NCBI GenBank assembly: GCA_016617855.1
Contig: JAECUM010006780.1
Span: forward strand, 25,634 to 89,633
From: Megalonaias nervosa
Taxonomy: Eukaryota; Mollusca; Bivalvia; Unionida; Unionidae
Direction of reading: 5' to 3'
Length of the DNA: 64,000 nucleotides
The notes beneath the pieces are model-generated. The model searched no databases. It saw nothing but the letters and a program-made list of their open reading frames with translations, and had not been told where the DNA came from. The number at the start of each line of letters is the position of its first letter. Within the stretch, counting starts at the first letter, position 1. Shown one piece after another: positions 43,454-54,519 of this stretch. Made by a program: the position numbers and the translations under genes.

Positions 43454-46260
43454 ATGCAACAAGTTGGTGCTGGTCCAGGAAAAGTTTTTAACCTTCGTCA
43501 TGGTGTTCCTCGTCGACTTAAGATCATTGCTCAGTCGTTGTCAGGGTCTCCGATACCCTATCCAAGGTCGAATGCAGCTCTGTTTGAACTCATCGAGAGC
43601 GTCCCAAGAGATTTCATCGCGATGTCGAAAAAGGATCCTGCACGTCGTCAGCTCATCCGTGAGTACAAAGCGATCGAAGGACAAGAGATCATCACCGCGC
43701 AGCAGTACATGAATCAAATGCGAAACCAATACAAAACGCTCAGGGGAAAAGCCGCTAAGCCTTCCAAGCTCCTTCGACTTCAGCATGAAATCCTTAGTCG
43801 ATCGCGACAAGCTACTATCGAAAAGAAACAACCCAAAATCTATCTACAAGCGCTTCAGAAACAACGCGATCAGGTCACACATCTTCCACCTCCACAACAA
43901 ACAGAAAAAGCATACGGAGGTGCCGACAAAGGATTTTTTTACGACCTTTCCATCGTGCTTTAGCGTGGAGTTGACAAACCACTTCTGCAGCGGACTCTAC
44001 CTTCCGCTATCCAAGCAGAACTACTTAAACACACCGCCATCAAACACGAATTCGCTTCAACATTCATCTGGTCAAGGAACTCGTATCGCTCTGTGGATCA
44101 GATCCACATCGTTCATCGTGTATCGCAGTGATAATTTCAGTCACATCGTCGACATCGCCTGGTCGTTTATCCAACGTCGCATCGAAGATTATCAAGAGTC
44201 TGGATCGGCTTGGATCTTCCCCGGAGTCAGTTCTATCTCATTTCAAACTTCCAAATTCACACCGTTGCGTGGAAGTAAGTATGTGTCTCTTCCCAAATCC
44301 GTCTTGGCCACCAAGGCGTGCATCAACGTCAAATACAACGACGACTACTGTCTGGTCTGGGCTACACTTTCTGCGCTACGTCCCGGTGAGGACAATGTCG
44401 ATCGCGTCTCCAAGTAAAAGCCGTATTTTGATACCATTGAAACCACTGAAATTACCTTTCCAGCAGCGGTCAAAGATGTTCATAAACTAGAAACACTCAG
44501 TGAAGGACTTTTCATGAACGTGTTTGGGCTGGATGACAAAAAGGCAGACGATAAGCAGTTCGTGGTGTATCGGCTGTTGATCTCCAAAACAGCCTCACAA
44601 CACAGCATCCGTTTACTTCATTACCAAGACCATTTCGTGTACATCAAAGACTTCAGTAGGCTATGTCGATCTCAGTACACCCAGTATAAGAATCATGGTT
44701 ATTTCTGTTATCGCTGCCTACAATGCTTTCCACAACCAGCACGGCTTCACGAACACATCTTGTCGGGGTATTGTCAAGAATTTACAGACGGTGCAGATAC
44801 TACACAATGACACACTCATGTTCGAAAATCACCACAAAAAATACACTCACACGTTTTACATCGCATTCGACTGTGAAGCTGCACTGGAAAAAAGTAGGTC
44901 CCTCACCCGATCTTAGCCGCTCTTTCACTCAGGTGGAACATAAACACGTTCCATGCTCAATCTGGTTTAAGGTATGGTGTTCCGTTGACGAATCCCTCTC
45001 GTCGGAGTGTTGTCGTATGGTGAGGATTGCATTCCGTGGTTGTCGAGCAACTCGCGATGGAATGGAAACGCATTCAAGAAATACGAAAAAATCCATCACC
45101 GATCATTTCGCTCACTGCACAACTGCGGCAACATAAGACAGCTCAACAATGCCTCATCTGCGAGGAACATATTAAAGCACACGAGGCCAAAGTGAGAAAC
45201 CACTGCCATATCACTGGTCACTATCGAGGAGCTGCTCACCCCGACTGTAACTTACGCTTCAAAGACCCAGACTTCATACCTGTGATCGCTCATAATCTAC
45301 GTGGGTACGACGGTCATTTCATCGTGGCAGCTCTCAATCATCCACGAGTCAAACCGATTCTCGCTGCGGTGGCCAACAACAAATACATGAACAGCTACGA
45401 CCCGACGCGACCAACCACCCGTGTACATCCTATACCTAAATACAAACAATCTCTATCGCTACGCTATGTCGCAGCCGCTTCCCGAGGAAGATTTTCACTG
45501 GATCAGCGATGAACAGTTCCTGAAAGAAAGACAGGCAGGATACGTCGACGGCTATGGCTATTTCGTCGAAGTCGATCCTACCTGTCAAGAACACCTACAC
45601 AATCTTCACAGAGATTATTCCTTCTGCCCTGAGTCCATTCTCATGGACAATATGATCCTGTCTCAGGAACAACTACGACAAAAAAAAACAAAAAAACAGT
45701 TCGGACTCGAAGAAGCTAAGGTAAAAAAAAAAAACTCATACCTAATCTGAACCACAAAAAACACTACAAAATGCATTATCGTCTACTCGAACAAGCTCTC
45801 CAGCATGGACTCATTCTCGACAAAGTGCATCACGTGCTCAAGTTCAAGCAATCTCCTTCGATGAAACCTTACATCGATCTCAGCACGACACAACGTGCCA
45901 AAGCCACCACTAACTTCAACAAAGACTTGTTTAAACTCATGAACAATGGCGTCTTCAGAAAAACCTTGGAAAACATCCGACTCGAAAAAACATCGAAATC
46001 GTTAACAGCCAGCGACGACGAGATAAGCTCATAGCCAATGATGTCTTTGTCGGCATGGAAATCTTTGACGAAGACCTCGTTGCTATCGAATCCAGAAAAA
46101 CCAAACTCCTGCTTGAGAGTGGATATGAGTACTGCATGATATACAATATCATTACAATCGTCACACTCGCTTATAAGTCGAATGAAACTGCACTTGACAA
46201 AGATTCTAATCTGCGCCTGCAGACCAGGGTCTCTGTTGTTTGTTCTGCTGATTACTCCTA
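43454..46260 (+). pseudogene. family B protein-primed DNA polymerase (PolB), broken
   Basis: It starts MQQVGAGPGKVFNLRHGVPR and has at least six frameshifts plus an in-frame TAA at 44415-44417. Recognisable in order: FTPLRGSKYVSLPK, INVKYNDDYCLVWA, FPAAVKDVHKLE and a Cys pair YFCYRCLQCFP. Then come an exonuclease I DCE in YIAFDCEAAL, a zinc/HNH-like CLICEEHI...KVRNHCHITGHYRGAAHPDC, and an exonuclease II HNLRGYDGHF. About 300 residues normally between exonuclease II and the palm are missing. Motif A appears as YLNTNNLYRYAM (usual Asp is Asn). KLMNNGVFRKTLENIR follows, and the gene ends before the motif C DTDS. Dead as a polymerase. The ancestral role is replication of the element. Confidence 0.8.
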
Positions 46261-46280
46261 ACAAACAGCACATACTCAGA

Positions 46281-46345
46281 TCTGCCGGCACATTATGCAA
46301 CGACAGATCTGGGTCTGTGCAGTTTGCAGTTGGACTCGACTTACA
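46281..46345. repeat. short dispersed palindrome-rich motif
   Basis: CAGATCTGCCGGCACATTAT is followed by GCAACGACAGATCTGGGTCT and GTGCAGTTTGCAG. Related sequences occur at 55806-55890 (inverted) and 55945-55990. It marks the region just outside the broken polymerase gene. Possibly a small MITE family. Confidence 0.45.
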
Positions 46346-46429
46346 AGCGAGTGCAGTTGGTACTTTTCATTTCTATTGATATTTGACAGAAAGTGAAGGC
46401 TATATTGGCTGAATATAGAAAATCATCCA

Positions 46430-46625
46430 TTACATTAGGTGGCAAGGTACATAAATGTCATTTGTGTAGTCATGGACGTAGATGGCTTCCATTTTGGGGA
46501 GTGGTGGTGGCTCATAAATGGCATTTTTGTGTAGTAATGGACTTAGATGGCTGTTTTTTTTGGGGGGGGGTGGCACGGCGGTGGCAAGGTACATCAACGG
46601 CATTTTTGGGCAGTAAAATGTTAGC
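46430..46625. repeat. imperfect 70-80-bp repeat, about three copies
   Basis: Repeated phrases are GGCAAGGTACAT(A/C)AA, GGCATTTTTG and GTAGTAATGGACTTAGATGG. Non-coding filler between relics. Confidence 0.6.
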
Positions 46626-46974
46626 ATGCTCTAGTTACAATTTGTTATATAAAATAATATTGCAATTTGTTAAAATAATAATCAGCCTAGGTAACCAATC
46701 AATTGTTTTTGTTTTTTTTTCTTGTAAAAAAAATTGATAATTTTAAGGAGTATTTAATTCACCAAATAGTGATACATCTCATTTCTCATGTCCTTTAAGT
46801 ACTATTGCATTAATGACCTTCACACAGATATTAATGACGAAAACCCCAGGAAAGGCATCAATGTTCAGTTCGGCAAGGATCCTGAAGGTGAGAGCTTTGA
46901 TTCTAGCTTTTCCAAAAGTCGCCGAAAACTATATTACACCTTTGTTATGATTTTTATTTAATATCAATGTTTAT

Positions 46975-47180
46975 TGCTTCATTCTTTCAATAAGAATGGT
47001 GTACTGCTTATCATTGTGTCACTTCATAAGAAAGCTGGCCGATGTGACCCATATAATAACAGAGGAATACGTCTGTTACCTACATTGAATAAAGATTTTA
47101 CCACCATTTTGAATAAATGGCTTTCGAAGTGTGTAGAAGACAAAAACACAGTTCATAATTAGCAATTTGGAATTTGTAAA
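46975..47180 (+). pseudogene. small reverse transcriptase fragment (non-LTR)
   Basis: The plus-strand frame reads HKKAGRCDPYNNRGIRLLPT followed by LNKDFTTILNKWL. This matches the DPxNYRGI(S/T)LL...K.FT.ILN block of non-LTR reverse transcriptases, ending in a stop near QFG. A tiny, dead LINE scrap between the two Polinton relics. Confidence 0.55.
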
Positions 47181-47184
47181 ATTT

Positions 47185-47645
47185 ACAACACTGTAAGGTT
47201 CCATGGGCTCAGTCCGATTATGGCATACCCGAGAGGTATTTCTTTTACTCCTTGATTACGAACGCACATACAAACTTCTTGTCAAAGATACATCTCGCAA
47301 ATCAAGAAGGTGTCCCTGCTGGTCAGTAAGTCTGAAATGTATTCGTGACAACAGCGAATTATGACATCTCAGATAAACCGGATTAACAGGTACTGACACA
47401 ATTAAATATCTTTTTGGAACTTCAGGAGTAAATGAGTATAACATATATCCCTGGGATATGCAATCCCCGGGATTGAAATCCCGGTCTGTGCCTGCACGGA
47501 TCTTTCAAGATCTGCTCCTGACCCAGATTGACTGCGATTGTTGATGTGATATTGACAACACCTGGTGATTTTATGACGACCACCACCGTCTGGATCATTG
47601 TTATGGGTTAGAATACTCGGAGGAGGGAATATTTTTCTCCATGAT
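47185..47645. other. spacer with palindromes beyond the family A right copy
   Basis: Contains CCCGGGATTGAAATCCCGG-type and AGATCTTTCAAGATCT hairpins at about 47465-47515. No gene recognised. Could be degraded element end sequence. Confidence 0.35.
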
Positions 47646-47646
47646 T

Positions 47647-48216
47647 CTAGTATGGCTTAAAATATTCATCAATAATATCACTGACGTTTTTTGTCAACTC
47701 ATCGGGGTTGAATCCTAGTAATATGATTGTTGGTAATTCTGTTTCTGTGATCGCGTTGTAAAACAGATGCTTAATTGTCATCAAATAAGGACGTAAAATC
47801 TCGGCGAAGCTATCTCCAGTAGCAATCACTGTTTCAATAATAATCCGATTGACAAATTTGAGGTCGAATACAACCTCGATTAGATGCTGTACCGTTTCAA
47901 TGATTTGCTGCTTTAGATCGTCGTTGGGATGTTCTTGTATGTAACTTTGAAACAACTAACGAAGTTTGCTGCGTACACGCATGTACTCAGGTGTAATAGA
48001 TTCGACGAATGAGATAATATATTTTGCGTCGACTTGTGGCTTATTATTATCATCATAATGATAGAAAGTTTTTAGCGGCCTTGGAAGTCTTGTACCAGTA
48101 GTCCCAATAAAATATGCAACAACATCCACTGGCGCGGCAGTCTTCTCGTCGATAATAAAGCTAGCTCGCTCCAAATACCACCATGGATAATTTTTTCGAT
48201 ATTCTGGAAGCGACAA
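47647..48216 (-). pseudogene. last gene of family A, unknown, one stop
   Basis: Frame: LPEYRKNYPWWYLERASFII, a long middle part (KTFYHYDDNNKPQVDAKYII) and, after an in-frame TAG/TAA near 47955, LFQSYIQEHPNDDLKQQIIE continuing to DIIDEYFKPY. Mostly helical, no known family. The start codon is not certain. Confidence 0.4.
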
Positions 48217-48229
48217 AAATATTTATCTG

Positions 48230-48749
48230 AAATATAATCAGATCGTTGACGGCGCGGTGGTGCTGGAGGCGCCTGCAGTGGCACTTCTGGCCATCGTAAC
48301 ACAGTTAGGATCGACGATTGATATATATCGACAGCATAATCTGGCGTCGATATTACTAACGCGGCTGATAACGTTGGCTCATGAACCGTGATAGCGATCT
48401 TGGATTCTTTTCCTGTGATAGATTTGAATCTGCTTTGAAATTCATTGTTGATCTATTCGATTTGATAACTGCCCGCAGGTATGCCCACAACATTCTAGTC
48501 TGGTATTCTATCAGACTTATTTTTATACGGAAATACCATTGAATTATTTGCTTGCAAACCACCGAATGACTTTGCTCTGATATAATACACTCTCAATTTT
48601 GCTGGAGCTTGTTCCTTGGCTGGAATTGCCCTTGGAAAGCTAACGTCAAACTCAGGCTTGGTTGAGCTCGCTGATATCATCGTGGCTGTTGGTGGTGTTG
48701 TATTAGCGACGATTTGTTCTAGCAATATCAGGGATTGATTTTGCAACAT
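48230..48749 (-). pseudogene. family A penton-like minor capsid protein, broken
   Basis: It starts MLQNQSLILLEQIVANTTPP. Then come EFDVSFPRAIPAKEQAPAKL, KSFGGLQANNSMVFPYKN, a stop, NVVGIPAGSYQIE, a stop, and INNEFQSRFKSITGKESKIA. The P(P/A)GSYxIExINNE segment is the hallmark of the Polinton minor capsid (penton) N-terminal part. The C-terminal jelly-roll half is poorly preserved. Several stops and frameshifts. Confidence 0.5.
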
Positions 48750-48768
48750 TATTTTTTAAGTCCTGATT

Positions 48769-49316
48769 TTAAATCAGGGATCTAAATACCTGTTTTTGTC
48801 GGAGTCGGCTGTGTCTGCCGCTGTGATTATAAAATCCTTGATAGTCCTTTGTCTCCGACAAGAGGTGATGGTTTCCAGTTGCTTCATAGTAAACCTTAAT
48901 CATTTCTGTGAATTCTTGATCTGGTATTATTCCATCATTGAGCCCTGATGATATCAGCGATGATAATTTGGTGTGTGCGCGTGTTGCCGCCAATACCAAC
49001 GTTGTATATTCGTGTAATTTATCAGCCGCGCCCGTGGATATCTTTTTTTGCGATGATATTAAGAATACCAGCAACACCAGTTCCTATTACTGGTGCTATT
49101 ATATATGTGGATGATAATGTGCCGATTATAGTTACTACGTAGAGACTACGGCGGATGCAGAGTATACAATTATGTCAGTAACAACGACACGTCTCCGGTA
49201 CTTTTTTGTTTTACTGTATGCACATCAATGATATTTTTTTGTTGGGTCTGCCACAAACACGTATGCTCGTATCTGAAACGTTGAACGTCAGTTGGGGTTA
49301 CCGGCGATTGGTTCAT
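48769..49316 (-). pseudogene. family A two-helix membrane protein, frameshifted
   Basis: It starts MNQSPVTPTDVQRFRYEHTC. Hydrophobic segments follow (TIIGTLSSTYIIAPVIGTGV), then after a frameshift near 49055 a KKISTGAADKLHEYTTLVLA helix and LISSGLNDGIIPDQEF. The (L/I)xxALxDGxIxDxEF tail and two membrane segments match a small membrane protein of many Polintons. Counterpart of 41310-41810. Confidence 0.6.
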
Positions 49317-49335
49317 TACGTAGATTACTAACACT

Positions 49336-50435
49336 CTAAGTAGGTGGTATGTTGGCGACGAATGCAATACACCAATAGTACAACACCCCGAGGCCTTTTT
49401 CTTCGGGTTCCACCACGAATGTTACCTCGTCGTTTTTCTCCAATATCACTAACACAAATCCAGAAGATCCACTAACTGGATAACGTCGTGAAATTGTTGT
49501 AGATATCGTAAATGTTGTAACGCCTAGTACTGAGAACCTGTACATAACGGTAACCTCAGTGGTATATTTGATGGTTTTATTGAGTGGTGTGCATAATGCT
49601 GATCCAGACGCTACTGTATATACAGCGTTGGTTGGGGTTGTACGATGAACTACACCATCAGTAATCTTTTTCATGTCAGCGAGCTTAATATCGATGACTG
49701 CTGGATTCCTAAAAACTTCATTAATGATTATATTTGTATTTCTACGAAAATTTGTAGTCGCGGTTACATTATTAGTATATACAGATCTAAACGTGGTCAA
49801 TCCATCATTGATTGTCATTAACGAGGTCATCATCAGGATTCCGCTGTTGCCCACGTATTTCTTCGTTCAAGCTTCATCGTTTGATTCTGGTTCTCTAAGA
49901 CCAGTAATTGTATTATTAGACATATTTCGATCGCCAGTCATTGCATCAACGGCTTTTGCAACGTATTGACTGATCTCAGTTCTGATCGTGGCGTTATGCC
50001 GTCCACGTATTGTTTTGTTGCCGCATCACTGTCTGATTTTGGTTCTCTCACATTGGTAATTGTATTTTTGCTCAAGTTGAGCTCGCCATACATAATATTT
50101 CCAATTATACTGATACGTCCAGTAATCTCTCCCATGAGTATTAGAAGTGATTCCTCTGAGTTTTTAATTTTACCGTTTTTAGCAAACACCACTAAGTTAT
50201 TTTGGGTCACGCCTGAAACTCGCAGAATAATATCTGTCAACGGGATATTGCTCGTCTTTATCCGTCCTTGTTGATACTGAAAAAAAACCACAAGTTCATT
50301 GTGGTCCACATCAGCGAGACGTAAAAGATTAGCGAGCTCATCCTTCACCTCGTCAAGGGTTGCATATTTGGATAAGTCACCTTTGGGCTTGCCCTGAGTG
50401 AGACTCAAAGCAGATCTTCAGTAAATATCTACCAT
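49336..50435 (-). pseudogene. family A fibre-like protein, longest version
   Basis: It starts at the ATG at 50435. A TGA follows after five codons (GGA in the left copy), then 156 open residues. Two fibre repeats are visible: GELNLSKNTITNVREPKSDS with DAATKQYVD, and RNMSNNTITGLREPESNDEA with TKKYV after a stop. The C-terminal 170 residues (GILMMTSLMTINDGLTTFRS onward to FVANIPPT) are open and beta-rich, as expected for a head domain. Same architecture as the family B fibre gene but little sequence similarity outside the repeat. Confidence 0.6.
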
Positions 50436-50476
50436 TATAAAGCATTAACCTGTTTTAAACAACCACTTGTATATTC

Positions 50477-50890
50477 TTACACGACTTTATGCGGCGGCAG
50501 ACCACCGTCGGTGGTCCATGATGACCTTGACATAGCGTTGAGTACAGCAAGTACTTCCGGACCGCATATTGGTGGATCTGTTATTGTCTGTGTTGGTAAT
50601 GTTGAATACCAGATTGGTATGTCACCGGCTAAGCCACTATATCGTAAAAATTTTATCAGCGGGGCTAGCCCGTACGAATCAAAATAAACAACTCCACGTG
50701 GATCAACCGTATATGCAACCCAGTGAGTGCCCCTACCACCGTTGGTGGAAGGACCAGAACTTCTATCGAGATTAATGATACCGGTTTCAACACGGTTTGG
50801 ATGTTTTGGTAATTGATCACGCATAAAAACACCTCTGAAATTTTTGATGTTTAATTTCTTAGCAGTATCAGGTAAATCGAAATTGGACAT
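50477..50890 (-). CDS. family A adenain-like cysteine protease, intact
   Basis: An open frame of 137 residues from ATG. MSNFDLPDTAKKLNIKNFRG, GTHWVAYTVDPRGVVYFDSYG and PPICGPEVLAVL carry the His, Asp and Cys expected of the adenovirus-type protease family. The length of a typical Polinton protease is somewhat greater, so the C-terminus may be short. It is one of the few undamaged genes in the block. It would process capsid proteins in a live element. Confidence 0.75.
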   Translation of the reverse strand: MSNFDLPDTAKKLNIKNFRGVFMRDQLPKHPNRVETGIINLDRSSGPSTNGGRGTHWVAYTVDPRGVVYFDSYGLAPLIKFLRYSGLAGDIPIWYSTLPTQTITDPPICGPEVLAVLNAMSRSSWTTDGGLPPHKVV

Positions 50891-50989
50891 AGGAAGCTCG
50901 AAACGCTTCCGTTTAGCATAGTGTACCGGGCAGTTTCAGAGCTGAGCCTCGAGCGGCTCGACCGTACCACGTTGGAGTTCCTGGCAATC

Positions 50990-51391
50990 TTAGACCCCGC
51001 CCTTTTTTTTGGAAATCTTTAGTCCATGGCCTGTAGCTTTCTTTAATGACATCCCAGAGGCAGTTCCAACAGCACCAAGTGCAGCTGCTTTTGCAACAGA
51101 TGGGGCTGCAGCGCCTATCAACGCTGGTATAGCTGCAAGAAGTGGAAATATACCACCCGTCTTGGCTATGTCTTTAATGGCATCCGCAGAAGGATCAAGT
51201 CTAACACCGGTTTTTGATCGTTTGGCGTCCTTGAAGTGCTTGAGTTGACGTTCTGTCAGTGATAGTTTATTTGTACCTTGCAACGCTGCTGATTTCAGTA
51301 ATATTTTTATTCCAAAATTCTCTCTTAATGCTGATTGTACCTTTTCAAGCTGACCAGGAGTCTGAGTAACATTAACATGATGATATGACAC
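50990..51391 (-). CDS. family A PX-like protein, open
   Basis: 133 open residues: NKLSLTERQLKHFKDAKRSK, then GGIFPLLAAIPALIGAAAPS and a basic tail (GHGLKISKKKGG). Same type as the left copy. The reading frame begins at a GTG, and no ATG lies in frame upstream before a stop, so the natural start was lost or is elsewhere. Virion membrane-active or DNA-condensing role is inferred from position and composition only. Confidence 0.5.
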   Translation of the reverse strand: MSYHHVNVTQTPGQLEKVQSALRENFGIKILLKSAALQGTNKLSLTERQLKHFKDAKRSKTGVRLDPSADAIKDIAKTGGIFPLLAAIPALIGAAAPSVAKAAALGAVGTASGMSLKKATGHGLKISKKKGGV

Positions 51392-51459
51392 TGTAATATC
51401 ATGGGTGATTTAATTACTGATCGTTTCCGGTTGCTTGCAATGGATCACGGGTGATCTAG

Positions 51460-52942
51460 TTACATGTTTTCCATTGGGGCATCAATGATTCTCATTCGTC
51501 CACCAACACCTTCAAGCAGCATTGTTTTGTCTGACAGTATAACAGCGATTGCTCTATAAACACCAGCGGGCAGTGGTACTACAATAGCTCGAAAATGTAC
51601 GTCAACGACTGAGTGAGAAATAATAGATCGGATACAATGTTGTGAAATCCCGCTGAGATATCTGCAAACCAGAATCAACATTCTGATCACGCCCCATGAA
51701 TATCATCAATCGATGATAAGCACGTGCAACACGATTATTATCAAAATTCAGCAACACTTCTTCAGCCGGTTCTTGGTGTCCGTTTATTCTCAGAGAAACT
51801 TCACAAACCCCAATCGTGTCAAACACCATTGGAATTCGTTCATGCGAATCTATTCTGGCATTTTCCTGAAACGCGATGAACATATGTCGTGGTGCTGACA
51901 CCCCCTGCTGTGATGCTATCTGCCATGTGAATATCCCAGCAACATTACTTAAATACTGTCTGTGGTCATCGTCAACCACGAAAACGTTGATTTACCACCT
52001 GAGTCCATGAAAGAGAGCAGCCGTTGTTTTTCATTCAGCGATGGAGTCATTGTTGGCATCCACGACGAAAGTTTTATTAGTATTACTTTACCTGCATCAA
52101 CCCTAGCAGCACGCCATATTGCATCATTGTCGATGGCTTTTCTCACAAGTACCACGGTGTGTTTAGCGCCAAATATAACTTTTCTAGCATGTCTGCAGAA
52201 TCCAAAGATATGTGATAGTGGAATTACACATGAAAATTCTTCATCACCGTTTAACATTGATCGACGTGATGCGAATCCCAAGTTGAAATTTTCATTCATT
52301 GATAGTACTGCACTGATAGTTACAGCCCCTGTAGCATCTCTTACATCACCTTCTCTTACATTTCTGTACTCGGGCTGATCAGTGGTATCCTTTGCGAACA
52401 TCAATGACGGACCAGCTGACCTCGAGTAATCATCTCTGTATCTTGCAAGGCCAAATATCGTCGTAGCAACGTCAACATTTTCGAGACATGATTCAGTGTT
52501 CTTTCCGTCAATCATGTATGTGGCACTGTTAAATAACGCCATGACGCCATTATTAACAAAACCAACTCGATCACCATTTCAGTATGCTGCATTATCTGCT
52601 TTCAAAAGTCTACCTTCAATCTCAGGGAATGCCTCAGCGGGTAGGAAATATCTACTTGTATCCTGAACTTGTAATTCGATTCTTCCACGTGATTCGGGTA
52701 CACGCGCATCATAAGAATAATATTGATAATCACGCACTGATTCATCCTTAAGGACTGGTGCGTCCATGTCAAATGCTGGATCAGATACACGCTTGAACAT
52801 TTCATTATATCTGCTATCATCTAACACGAAGACCACTTCCCGCTATTAGACTTGCAGTTATATTCCGATCTTTTTCATCAGTTAATTCTATCAACCGTTC
52901 ATTTGCAGCTTGATTTATTATTTTACTGACGTTTGCTGGCAT
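51460..52942 (-). pseudogene. family A major capsid protein, broken
   Basis: The ATG at 52942 overlaps the stop of the upstream gene by one base (TGATG). The protein starts MPANVSKIINQAANERLIEL and ends APMENM. The double-jelly-roll pattern is as in the left copy (SARYI/SATYM, LPAEAF, VDVATTI.GLARY, APRHMFIAFQ, LRINGHQEP, TLYPIYYFS). Damage: a frameshift near 52835, an in-frame TGA at 52579-52581, and frameshifts near 51960 and 51610. Damage sites differ from the left copy. Confidence 0.75.
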
Positions 52943-53259
52943 CACTTAGTGCTAGGTAATTTTACTGGCTCCAGTTTTACTGGTGGCGGTCTGCGTATTA
53001 ATCGTGTTAGTCTATCTTTGATTGCTGAAAATGCTTTACTTGCAACATCACCAACAGTGTCAATAGCTTTATTACGAACAACGTCAATAGCTTTCATTCC
53101 TAGTTGCTTTGCAATCGGTATTGCTTTTGGGGCTATCCTTCTGAATAGACCCTGAACAACATCGCCGAGTCCATCTCCGTAGGTAACTTTATATGTTGGT
53201 AATCGCGAATTTATCACCCTGACCATTACACGTCCATATTGAGAATTATGTATGATCAT
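52942..53259 (-). CDS. family A small basic amphipathic protein, intact
   Basis: 105 residues from ATG: MIIHNSQYGRVMVRVINSRL, GDGLGDVVQGLFRRIAPKAI, AFSAIKDRLTRLIRRPPP. Gly-rich, basic, amphipathic. The stop overlaps the capsid ATG by one base, indicating tight co-expression. Likely a minor virion protein. Family placement is inference. Confidence 0.55.
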   Translation of the reverse strand: MIIHNSQYGRVMVRVINSRLPTYKVTYGDGLGDVVQGLFRRIAPKAIPIAKQLGMKAIDVVRNKAIDTVGDVASKAFSAIKDRLTRLIRRPPPVKLEPVKLPSTK

Positions 53260-53288
53260 CTTATTTTCTTGTCACTGATCTAATTGCA

Positions 53289-54224
53289 TCAATCACTGCG
53301 GTAATCATCAACGATTTTATCAATGAGGGACCGATAAACATTAATATCCATGATACCGCCTGTAAATAATCTTTGACAAATAGCAGCTGCTTCATTAATG
53401 ATTTCTGGGGAATTATTACCGGCTCGTCTTCCGCCAATCAGAATTTCTCGCCTATCAACATCGACATTTTGGGGCATGGAGTAATATGATCACTTCATAG
53501 AGTGGTAATACCACTTCCAGTGGCACCGGGGTCAGTATTTGTATCATACCATTTTTCTTTGTCCTTACTTGTTGTTAAGGTTGATTCCCTTTCTTGTTTA
53601 GCTTTTTTTAAGTTGCAACTTCATTTCTTGTTCTTTTCGTGTCCTTTCTTGTTTTACTCGTTCAATATACCCACTTACTGTCTGGTTAAAAATGTTAAAC
53701 CGATTAACATCTTCCTTAGATCTGATCTGCAGAGTATCAGTAGCGACGCGCTATACATCCCTAACCCAATCGGCATATTTTAGTTTTAATATATTCGGGT
53801 TTTACGTAACTATCTGTCAAGATATGCAAACACAGCAATTTTAATTAACTGGTCTCGTTTCTTGACAGCGGCAGTACCTTTCGGCGTAAATTTATTTATA
53901 ATGTTAATTTTAACTTTTGGCGGCGATGGCTCATCTTCAGGTTCTGGTTGAGGAGGTTGTCGGGGTGGTGGTGGTCTAGTTGCTCGAAGACGGCCAGCAA
54001 TATCAACAGGTAATGTCTCAAGAGCTTTTTGTGCTGCCTCAGTTGCTGTAACAATGTTCTTTGTTTGTTCGACAGTTGGTTTAAATAACTGTTATGTACC
54101 TTCTGCAAATTGCACCTGAGACTCCGTACGCGCTTGTAGTTGTTGCTTCACAGAATCACGGACGGGGAGATATTTCTTAATTGCATCAGTCGCTGTCGAG
54201 CTAGTTTAGCTGTGTGAGATTCCA
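53289..54224 (-). pseudogene. family A coiled-coil protein, broken
   Basis: It starts MESHTAKLARQRLMQLRNIS. Several frameshifts pass through a Pro-rich region (RPPPPRQPPQPE), a Lys/Glu/Gln-rich coiled coil and TGSGITTL, to a final open frame with RREILIGGRRAGNNSPEIIN, EAAAICQRLFTGGIMDINVY and RSLIDKIVDDYRSD. Same gene as 29837-30826 and 37297-38597. Function unknown. Confidence 0.6.
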
Positions 54225-54515
54225 TGGTTAGCGTAGAATCGCTCATTATTATTGATATAATAATGATTTAATTACACCACCTGATCGCGTCTCTACAGTA
54301 GCAGGGAGGGTGACGACCAAAAGGTCGGTAAACGAGGACGCATAAAAATTTGACACGCAAGGGTCAAGAGACAAAATAACGAAATGCCCTAACTCTGTAG
54401 TGGCCTCGGTTTAGTGTAACCCGTTAGAGGTCTCGGTTTAGCGTTATTGACGCTTGTCTGTTCATTTTTTAGGAAGTTTTATTTTCAAAACGGACTGCTC
54501 TAAAATTGGTCTGTT
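54225..54515. other. outer flank of family A right copy
   Basis: AT-rich promoter-like sequence, then two phrases (GGCCTCGGTTTAGTG, GGTCTCGGTTTAGCG) at about 54403-54450. These could be remains of an element terminus. No matching sequence on the left side was seen. Confidence 0.35.
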
Positions 54516-54519
54516 CACC

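Larger units (their letters stand above)
35092..46260. mobile_element. Polinton/Maverick relic, family B
   Basis: A different Polinton from family A. Minus strand (39372 down to 35520): packaging ATPase, coiled-coil protein, penton, unknown, capsid C-terminal part, integrase-type chromodomain scrap. Plus strand (39421 to 46260): fibre-like protein, small proteins, membrane protein, Cys/His small proteins, and family B DNA polymerase. No protease gene and no integrase catalytic core were found. Both ends are truncated and no terminal inverted repeats are visible. It lies between two inverted copies of family A. Confidence 0.8.
47647..54224 (-). mobile_element. Polinton/Maverick relic, family A, right copy
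   Basis: The minus-strand counterpart of 29837-34144, more complete. Order from 54224 downwards: coiled-coil protein, basic protein, capsid, PX-like, protease, fibre-like, membrane protein, penton-like, unknown. No ATPase, polymerase or integrase was found. By eye, shared genes are close enough to align along their length but carry independent damage, so the two copies are separate old insertions or an old inverted duplication. Confidence 0.8.

Noticed and set aside
29837..54224. An intact, mobile Polinton
   Set aside because: Every large gene is interrupted, no integrase core exists and no terminal inverted repeats could be seen.
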